A program made the translations under genes and the position numbers. The notes under the pieces are model-generated. The model ran no database searches and was not told the origin of the DNA. It saw only the letters and a program-made list of their open reading frames with translations. Of a stretch of DNA of 5,718 nt, positions 1 through 5,718 are shown one piece after another (positions within the stretch are counted from its first letter, which is position 1; each line of letters starts with the position of its first letter). Source of the stretch: Brevundimonas sp. UBA7534 (lineage in GTDB: Bacteria > Pseudomonadota > Alphaproteobacteria > Caulobacterales > Caulobacteraceae); assembly GCF_002479325.1 (NCBI RefSeq), contig NZ_DLMO01000081.1:1-5718 (forward strand), written 5' to 3'.

Positions 1-227
1 GCGTGGTCGTCGCAGCGCTCCAGCCTGGCCTTCAGCCCATAGGCCGACAGCAGCTTGGCGGTGACGCGGGTGTCCTCGGCCAGCACCAGGTCGGCCGCCG
101 CCAGCACGTCCAGCGCCCTCAGCGTCATGTCGCGCAGGTTCCCGATCGGGGTGGCGACCAGATACAGGCCCGGCTCGACCCGCCGGAGCGGCGGGGCGGC
201 GGGCGGAAAAAGCGCGGCCTCGGTCAT
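1..227 (-). CDS. rsmI: RsmI, 16S rRNA 2'-O-methyltransferase, 5' part only
   Basis: This is the N-terminal part (75 complete codons) of RsmI, the SAM-dependent enzyme that 2'-O-methylates C1402 of 16S rRNA in the decoding centre. The gene runs off the left edge, so most of the usual ~280-residue protein is missing from view. After about 18 leader residues rich in Ala and Pro, the sequence shows the family's first strand and SAM-binding segment, GLYLVATPIGNLRDMTLRAL (residues 20-39). Then comes the typical LAEDTRVTAKLL stretch (about 50-61) and an ERCDDH segment near the edge. The ATG at 225-227 gives a normal short leader. No strong ribosome-binding site is visible. It lies 37 nt downstream of maeB on the same strand, so co-transcription is plausible. 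Family identity is confident from the ATPIGNL and EDTR motifs; the genus is inferred. Confidence 0.9.
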   Translation of the reverse strand, partial: MTEAALFPPAAPPLRRVEPGLYLVATPIGNLRDMTLRALDVLAAADLVLAEDTRVTAKLLSAYGLKARLERCDDH

Positions 228-264
228 GCGCTCAGCCTGCGCGCCGGGAACGCCCGGTTCAAGC

Positions 265-2604
<2,340 letters not shown>

Positions 2605-2650
2605 GGCTTCGGGGCGTTTCCGGCGCGGCGTTTCTGATTGGTCCTTCGTT

Positions 2651-2677
2651 CCTAGAGCGGCGGGCGGGGCGCGACAA
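2651..2677 (-). promoter_or_regulatory. Possible Caulobacter-type housekeeping promoter for maeB
   Basis: Reading the minus strand, TTGTCGC (2671-2677) is followed after 12 nt by GCTCTAGG (2651-2658). The known alphaproteobacterial (Caulobacter sigma-73) consensus is TTGACGS, 10-14 nt, GCTANAWC. The -35 part has one mismatch and the spacing fits, but the -10 part matches only its first half plus one A. It would place the maeB transcript start near 2645, giving a leader of about 40 nt. It sits after the hairpin that follows mtaB, where a promoter would be expected. This is pattern matching only. Confidence 0.3.
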
Positions 2678-2701
2678 CCATACAGGCCCTGAGGTCGCCG
2701 C

Positions 2702-2723
2702 GCGGGGGCCGAAACGCCCCCGC
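2702..2723 (-). terminator. GC-rich hairpin after mtaB, likely terminator without U-tract
   Basis: An 8-bp perfect stem (2702-2709 with 2716-2723) around a 6-nt loop starts 25 nt past the mtaB stop codon. No T-run follows on either strand, so it is not a textbook intrinsic terminator. Its position between the mtaB stop and the maeB promoter region fits a termination or transcript-stabilising role. Confidence 0.4.
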
Positions 2724-2748
2724 CTGTGCGGAAAAGGTGATCCAGGCC

Positions 2749-3522
2749 TCAGCCGGCGTGCGGATTTCCGCCAACGGCCGGCGTCGCGGTCAGGCGCGCG
2801 CTGTCCACGCCGCTCAGGATCAGGGTTGCCAGCGCGCCGGGCGCGCCCTCGAAGACGATCGGCGAATGATCCGGCGCGCGGGCCTGGCCGCCGTTCTCAA
2901 CCAAAGCCTGCACGGTGCGGCCGACCTGGGCCCGCAGATGCCGGTCCAGGGCGCGCTCGCCTGCCTGGCGCAGGGCCGCCGCCCGGGCCTTGACCGTCGG
3001 TCGCGGCAGTTGGGGCATCCGCGCGGCCGGCGTGCCGGGGCGGGGGCTGTAGGGAAAGGCGTGGACGAAGGCCAGGCCGGCTTCGTCGACCAGCGACAGC
3101 AGATTGGCGAAGGCCCCCTCGCTCTCGGTGGGAAAGCCGGCGATCAGGTCGGCGCCGAAGGCGACATCGGGCCGCACGGCGCGGACGCGCGCGACCAGGG
3201 CCAGGGCGTCGGCGCGCAGGTGGCGCCGCTTCATCCGCTTCAGCATCAGGTCGTCGCCGTGCTGCAGCGACAGGTGCAGATAGGGCATCAGCCGTTCGGA
3301 CGTGGCGAAAGCGTCCAGCAGGGCGTCGTCGATCTCGGCGGCGTCGATCGACGACAGGCGCAGGCGCGGCAGGTCGGGAACCAGCTTCAGGATGCGCTGG
3401 ACCAGCCGCCCCAGCGGCGGCGCGCCGGGCAGGTCGGCGCCCCAGCTGGTCAGGTCGACGCCGGTCAGCACCACCTCCCTGACCCCCTGATCGACCAGGG
3501 CGCGGACCTGGGCCACGACCTC
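2749..3522 (-). pseudogene. mtaB: 3' fragment of MtaB, tRNA t6A37 methylthiotransferase
   Basis: This is the C-terminal ~257 residues of a radical-SAM methylthiotransferase of the MtaB type, which turns t6A37 into ms2t6A37 in ANN-decoding tRNAs. The usual protein is about 420-430 aa. Visible conserved parts, numbered in the fused frame, are VVLTGVDLTSWG (143-154), LRLSSIDAAEID (180-191), YLHLSLQHGDD (207-217) with KRMKRRH (221-227), ADLIAGFPTE (250-259) and HAFPYSPRPGTPAA (280-293). A TRAM-like RNA-binding tail follows (about 322-372). The N-terminal methylthiotransferase domain and the CxxxCxxC cluster motif are absent, because the sequence switches to asparaginase just downstream of where that motif should lie. 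Its leucines are 35 CTG and 1 TTG with no CTC. In its true genome the gene is probably intact; here it is cut by the junction. MtaB is preferred over MiaB or RimO from the TGVDLTSWG and SSIDAAEID wording. Confidence 0.85.
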
Positions 3523-3900
3523 GGAGGTGTCCGCGGGCCAGGCCGGCGGGCACCGCAGGGCGGACGCGTCGAGGCCGGCGTCCGCGAGCATGCGCTCGGC
3601 CAGCGCCTGGTGCCGGAGCGTGCCCCGGTGCGAGCCGCACGCGATGGACAGGGCCTCACCTGCCAGCGCCGCCCCGTGGCGCAGCGACGCGATGGCCTGG
3701 AACGGCTTCAGCGTGGACCGCGGGTAGATCAGGGCGTCCGCGGGGCCGAGGGCGGCCAGCATCCGCCCGTCCGGGCCCGTCACGACGGCGGCGCCCGCCG
3801 TCCGGGACTCGACGAAGCCGTTGCGGACGGTCTCCACGAGCTCGACGGCGTCGGACAGGGCGAAGGTCTCGCCCGCGGGGGCGATGGTGGCGTGGGTCAT
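2749..3900 (-). CDS. Chimeric reading frame: L-asparaginase II head joined in frame to MtaB tail
   Basis: One uninterrupted 383-codon frame starts with ATG at 3898-3900 and stops with TGA at 2749-2751. Residues 1 to about 124 are the start of an actinobacterial-type L-asparaginase II. Residues from about 128 to 383 are the C-terminal part of an alphaproteobacterial-type MtaB. The families share no domain and normally never occur fused. Each half lacks residues needed for catalysis: the asparaginase has lost its CSGKH region, and the MtaB has lost its methylthiotransferase domain and radical-SAM cysteine cluster. Codon use changes at the same point. I think this frame is an assembly or ligation artefact that stays open by chance and high GC, and that no such protein exists. 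The alternative, a natural recombination product, would still probably be non-functional. The two source genes are listed separately. Confidence 0.85.
   Translation of the reverse strand: MTHATIAPAGETFALSDAVELVETVRNGFVESRTAGAAVVTGPDGRMLAALGPADALIYPRSTLKPFQAIASLRHGAALAGEALSIACGSHRGTLRHQALAERMLADAGLDASALRCPPAWPADTSEVVAQVRALVDQGVREVVLTGVDLTSWGADLPGAPPLGRLVQRILKLVPDLPRLRLSSIDAAEIDDALLDAFATSERLMPYLHLSLQHGDDLMLKRMKRRHLRADALALVARVRAVRPDVAFGADLIAGFPTESEGAFANLLSLVDEAGLAFVHAFPYSPRPGTPAARMPQLPRPTVKARAAALRQAGERALDRHLRAQVGRTVQALVENGGQARAPDHSPIVFEGAPGALATLILSGVDSARLTATPAVGGNPHAG
3514..3531. other. Junction between two unrelated genomes
   Basis: Asparaginase similarity runs to about CPPAWPAD (codons ending near 3529). 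MtaB similarity starts at about VVAQVRALVDQG (from near 3517). The switch must lie between or close to these points. No insertion-sequence ends, direct repeats, integrase site or tRNA gene is visible near it, so nothing suggests a mobile-element mechanism. The exact base cannot be fixed without both parental sequences, and a few bases of shared sequence at the join are possible. Confidence 0.75.
3523..3900 (-). pseudogene. 5' fragment of L-asparaginase II (COG4448 type)
   Basis: The first ~124 residues of an asparaginase II of the Rhizobium etli type, a cytosolic enzyme that hydrolyses asparagine to aspartate and ammonia and is unrelated in fold to E. coli AnsA/AnsB. Family features are ELVETVRNGFVESR (20-33), YPRSTLKPFQA (59-69) carrying the Ser62-x-x-Lys65 pair that corresponds to the catalytic SxxK, ACGSH (87-91), and GTLRHQALAERMLADAGLD followed by CPPAWPAD (117-124). 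The next landmark in the family, the CSGKH segment with catalytic Cys and Lys, is missing because the frame switches to MtaB. The family's usual length is above 300 aa, so over half is lost. Codon use (CTC leucines, TAC tyrosine, few A/T-ended codons) matches the ABC transporter genes to its right. The ATG at 3898-3900 has no good ribosome-binding site and may be a leaderless start. Confidence 0.8.
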
Positions 3901-3907
3901 GCGTTCC

Positions 3908-3913
3908 AGGGTA
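3908..3913 (-). promoter_or_regulatory. Possible -10 box for leaderless asparaginase transcript
   Basis: On the minus strand TACCCT, which fits the actinobacterial TANNNT -10 pattern, lies exactly 7 nt before the ATG at 3898-3900. That spacing would put the transcript start on the A of the start codon. The weak ribosome-binding site is consistent with this, and leaderless mRNAs are common in actinobacteria. No TTGACA-like -35 is visible, because that position falls in the hairpin. Confidence 0.35.
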
Positions 3914-3918
3914 GCGAG

Positions 3919-3947
3919 GGCCCCGGACGCGCCGGGCGTCCGGGGCC
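3919..3947 (-). terminator. Strong hairpin ending the iron-transport operon
   Basis: A perfect 12-bp stem, almost all G/C (3919-3930 with 3936-3947), closes a 5-nt loop and begins 34 nt past the ATPase stop codon. No U-tract follows, which is usual for actinobacterial terminators. It separates the transporter operon from the asparaginase gene, leaving only 18 nt to the asparaginase ATG. The stem works on both strands in principle; the minus-strand role is inferred from gene order. Confidence 0.6.
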
Positions 3948-3981
3948 GGTGGGCCGGGTCGGGTCCGGCGACGTCACCGGC

Positions 3982-4632
3982 TCACTCCGTGGAGAGCCGC
4001 CCGTCCACCATGGTCAGGGTGCGGTCCGTGGCGGAGAGGAACTCGTGGTCGTGCGTGACCATGAGCGTCGCCACCTGCTCCTCGCGGGTCAGCGTGCCCA
4101 GCAGGTCCACGACGGCGGCCGAGCGCTCGCGGTCCAGCGCGGAGGTGGGCTCGTCCACGAGCAGCAGCGTCGGGGAGGCCATGAGCGCGCGCACGATGTT
4201 CACGCGCTGCCGCTGGCCGCCCGAGAGCTGGTCGAGGTACCGGTTCTCGAACGGGCCGAGGTTGAGGAAGTCGATCGCGTCGGACACGTGCCGCTCATCC
4301 TCCAGGGTCAGTCGCCCGCGCGTGTACGGGTAGCGTCCGAACCCCACGAGCTGCCGCACGGTCAGCCGCGTCACGAAGTGGTTCTCCTGCCGCAGGATGG
4401 ACAGGGTCTGCGCGATCTTCCGGGACGGCGTCGTGGTGATGTCGTGCCCGCCCACGGCGATCGTCCCGGCGTCGGCGTCCTGCAGCCGGCCGATCATCGT
4501 CAGCAGCGTGGACTTGCCCGCCCCGTTGGGCCCCACGAGCGCGGTCACTCCCCCGGCCTGGATGTCCAGGTCCACGGGTCCGATGCACACCTCGTCGCTG
4601 TGGCGCTTCACCACGCCGCGCAGCTCGATCAC
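3982..4632 (-). CDS. Iron-siderophore ABC transporter, ATP-binding protein (YclP/FepC type)
   Basis: A 216-aa ATPase that would drive ferric-siderophore import from the cytoplasmic face of the membrane, paired with the permease immediately upstream. All nucleotide-binding motifs are present: Walker A GPNGAGKST (34-42), Q-loop Gln82 in ILRQEN, signature LSGGQ (136-140), Walker B LLLVDE (156-161), D-loop SALD (164-167) and switch His194 in VTHDH. The NHFVTRLTV and VGFGRYPYTRGRLT stretches (84-110) resemble Bacillus YclP, the petrobactin importer ATPase, from memory. It is shorter than the usual ~250 aa, ending about 20 residues after the switch His. I chose the GTG at 4630-4632 because it overlaps the permease stop by 4 nt, has an AAGGGA site 5 nt upstream, and begins the family's usual VIELRGV N-terminus. 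The frame is open much further upstream, but that is only an alternative frame of the permease gene. The siderophore carried cannot be told from sequence. Confidence 0.9.
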   Translation of the reverse strand: MIELRGVVKRHSDEVCIGPVDLDIQAGGVTALVGPNGAGKSTLLTMIGRLQDADAGTIAVGGHDITTTPSRKIAQTLSILRQENHFVTRLTVRQLVGFGRYPYTRGRLTLEDERHVSDAIDFLNLGPFENRYLDQLSGGQRQRVNIVRALMASPTLLLVDEPTSALDRERSAAVVDLLGTLTREEQVATLMVTHDHEFLSATDRTLTMVDGRLSTE

Positions 4633-5717
4633 AGACGTCCCTTTCTCATCACGACGACCAGGAAGGTGATGCCGCCGATCAGCTCGATGACCACCGTGAC
4701 CGCACCTCCCGCGTAGAACACGTGCCGCAGCACGAAGTAGGCGCTCGTGAGCACCGCGTACCCGGCCAGCGCCGCCACCGGGAGGATGAACCGGTGGTCG
4801 TGGGTGTCGACGAGGCTGTACGCCAGCGTCGCCACGAGGAAGCCGAGGAACGTCATCGGGCCCACGAGCGCGGTGGTCATGGCCATCAGCACGGAGACCA
4901 GCAGCAGCGTCACCATGAGCTCGCGCCGGTGGTGCAGGCCCAGGTTGGTCGCGGCGTCGGCGCCGAGCGCCACCGTGTTCAGGCGGCGGGAGCGCAGCCA
5001 CAGCAGCGCGCACACGACGACGGCGATGGGCGCGGCGATCGCCACGTACTCGGTCCGGGCGTTGGAGATGTTGCCGAAGAGCCGCGCGCTCAGCAGGTCG
5101 AACGAGTTCGGGTGCTCCGGTCGGGCATGCAGTTCCCCGTGATAGATCGCCGCGCCGCCCAGCACCACGCCCACGAGCAGCATCAGATGGACGCTGCCGT
5201 AGGGCCGGGAGAGCAGCCACGAGTAGAGGGCCGTCGCCAGCGCCACCATGAGCGCGGCCTGGGCGAGGAACGGCCCCACCCCGGTCAGCACCGCGACGCC
5301 GGCGGCCCCCAGCACGTACACGGCGACGGTCGACACGGCGGTGTAGAGCGCCTCGAACCCCATGATCGAGGGCGTGATGATGCGGTTGCCCGTCACCGTG
5401 TGGAAGCTGACGGTCGCGAAGGAGTGGCACAGCGCCACGATCCCGATCACGCCCAGGGACTCCACGCGCATCCGCGCGATCATCCAGAACGCGCGCGAGC
5501 CGGGTTCGGCCTCGTTGCCCCACAGCAGGACCCCGGCGGTGGAGAGCACGGCGACGGCGGCCAGCACGGCGACGACGACCGCATACCTCCGGCGGTCGGC
5601 GGCGATGACGAACGCGCCGGACCGGCGCGGGGCGTCGGCGTCGACGGGCCCGGCCGCGGTGGCGCCGCCGGGCGGGGCGGGGAGGCGGCCCGGGGCGGTC
5701 GCGAGCGGCTCAGCCAT
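4629..5717 (-). CDS. Iron-siderophore ABC transporter permease (FecCD family)
   Basis: A 362-aa polytopic membrane protein of the FecCD family, forming the pathway through which a siderophore-bound iron complex enters the cell, probably as a dimer or with a second permease. Roughly nine or ten hydrophobic segments are visible, about 46-67, 86-105, 113-136, 142-167, 176-194, 225-242, 266-290, 307-332 and 337-356. Family landmarks are GNRIITPSIMGFEALY (110-125), LGADAATNLG (251-260), the cytoplasmic loop that docks on the ATPase, and VGPMTFLGFLVA (285-296). The ~40 residues before the first hydrophobic segment are rich in Ala, Pro and Arg and longer than usual for this family, whose members are commonly 310-340 aa. 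The start is therefore uncertain, although the family-like region is complete. The ATG at 5715-5717 is one base from the window edge, so its ribosome-binding site and upstream partner are out of view. It ends by overlapping the ATPase gene. Confidence 0.88.
   Translation of the reverse strand: MAEPLATAPGRLPAPPGGATAAGPVDADAPRRSGAFVIAADRRRYAVVVAVLAAVAVLSTAGVLLWGNEAEPGSRAFWMIARMRVESLGVIGIVALCHSFATVSFHTVTGNRIITPSIMGFEALYTAVSTVAVYVLGAAGVAVLTGVGPFLAQAALMVALATALYSWLLSRPYGSVHLMLLVGVVLGGAAIYHGELHARPEHPNSFDLLSARLFGNISNARTEYVAIAAPIAVVVCALLWLRSRRLNTVALGADAATNLGLHHRRELMVTLLLVSVLMAMTTALVGPMTFLGFLVATLAYSLVDTHDHRFILPVAALAGYAVLTSAYFVLRHVFYAGGAVTVVIELIGGITFLVVVMRKGRL
4638..4643 (-). promoter_or_regulatory. Ribosome-binding site for the ATPase GTG start
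   Basis: AAGGGA on the minus strand lies 5 nt before the GTG at 4630-4632, inside the last codons of the permease. It supports the GTG start and, with the 4-nt stop/start overlap, translational coupling that would keep permease and ATPase amounts matched. Confidence 0.6.
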
Positions 5718-5718
5718 G

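Noticed and set aside
244..257. Small 5-bp hairpin in the maeB-rsmI gap
   Set aside because: The stem is short, has a 4-nt loop and no T-run, and fits chance in such GC-rich sequence. Not convincing as a terminator.
3450..3600. Horizontal transfer by insertion sequence, phage or integron at the junction
   Set aside because: I found no inverted-repeat ends, target duplication, transposase or integrase remnant, tRNA or attachment-like repeat around the join.
3946..3980. 6-bp inverted repeat just after the ATPase stop
   Set aside because: The wide spacing (over 20 nt) and overlap with the much stronger 12-bp hairpin make it unlikely to matter on its own.
2737..4716. 659-codon plus-strand open frame crossing the junction
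   Set aside because: It is antisense to the asparaginase/MtaB frame and the ATPase. It stays open through GC bias and crosses two unrelated genomes, so it cannot be a conserved gene.
4633..5523. Upstream extension of the ATPase frame as a fused 513-aa protein
   Set aside because: The extra residues are Arg/Gly/Ala-rich out-of-frame translation of the permease gene. The GTG at 4630-4632 with its ribosome-binding site and the family N-terminus gives the real start.

Overview
The window looks like a join of DNA from two unrelated high-GC bacteria, meeting inside one open reading frame at about position 3514-3531. All genes lie on the minus strand.

Left part (1 to about 3522): genes that read as alphaproteobacterial, most like Caulobacterales such as Brevundimonas. 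This placement comes from my memory of protein families, not from a search. In transcription order it holds the 3' two-thirds of mtaB (tRNA t6A37 methylthiotransferase), a GC-rich hairpin, a possible housekeeping promoter, a complete NADP-type malic enzyme with a C-terminal phosphotransacetylase-like domain (maeB, 779 aa), and the first 75 codons of rsmI (16S rRNA 2'-O-methyltransferase), which runs off the left edge. These are ordinary tRNA/rRNA modification and central carbon genes.

Right part (about 3523 to 5718): genes that read as actinobacterial, most like Micrococcaceae. In transcription order it holds a FecCD-type iron-siderophore permease whose ATG lies one base from the right edge, its ATP-binding partner overlapping it by 4 nt, a strong 12-bp hairpin that probably ends this operon, and the first ~124 codons of an L-asparaginase II (COG4448 type), which may be read from a leaderless promoter. 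The permease and ATPase together would form the membrane and motor parts of a ferric-siderophore importer of the YclO/YclP (petrobactin) type. No substrate-binding protein is in view.

The two parts meet in a 383-codon frame, 2749-3900, made of an asparaginase head fused in frame to an MtaB tail. Both halves lack essential parts. The asparaginase lacks its CSGKH active-site region and the MtaB lacks its radical-SAM cysteines. Codon choice changes at the same place: of about 36 leucines in the MtaB part none uses CTC by my reading, against 5 of 14 in the asparaginase part and 11 of 28 in the ATPase. The simplest reading is an assembly chimera of two co-occurring organisms rather than a natural fusion gene. 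I see no new biological system here; the junction is the main result. There is no gene-free stretch over 300 bases.
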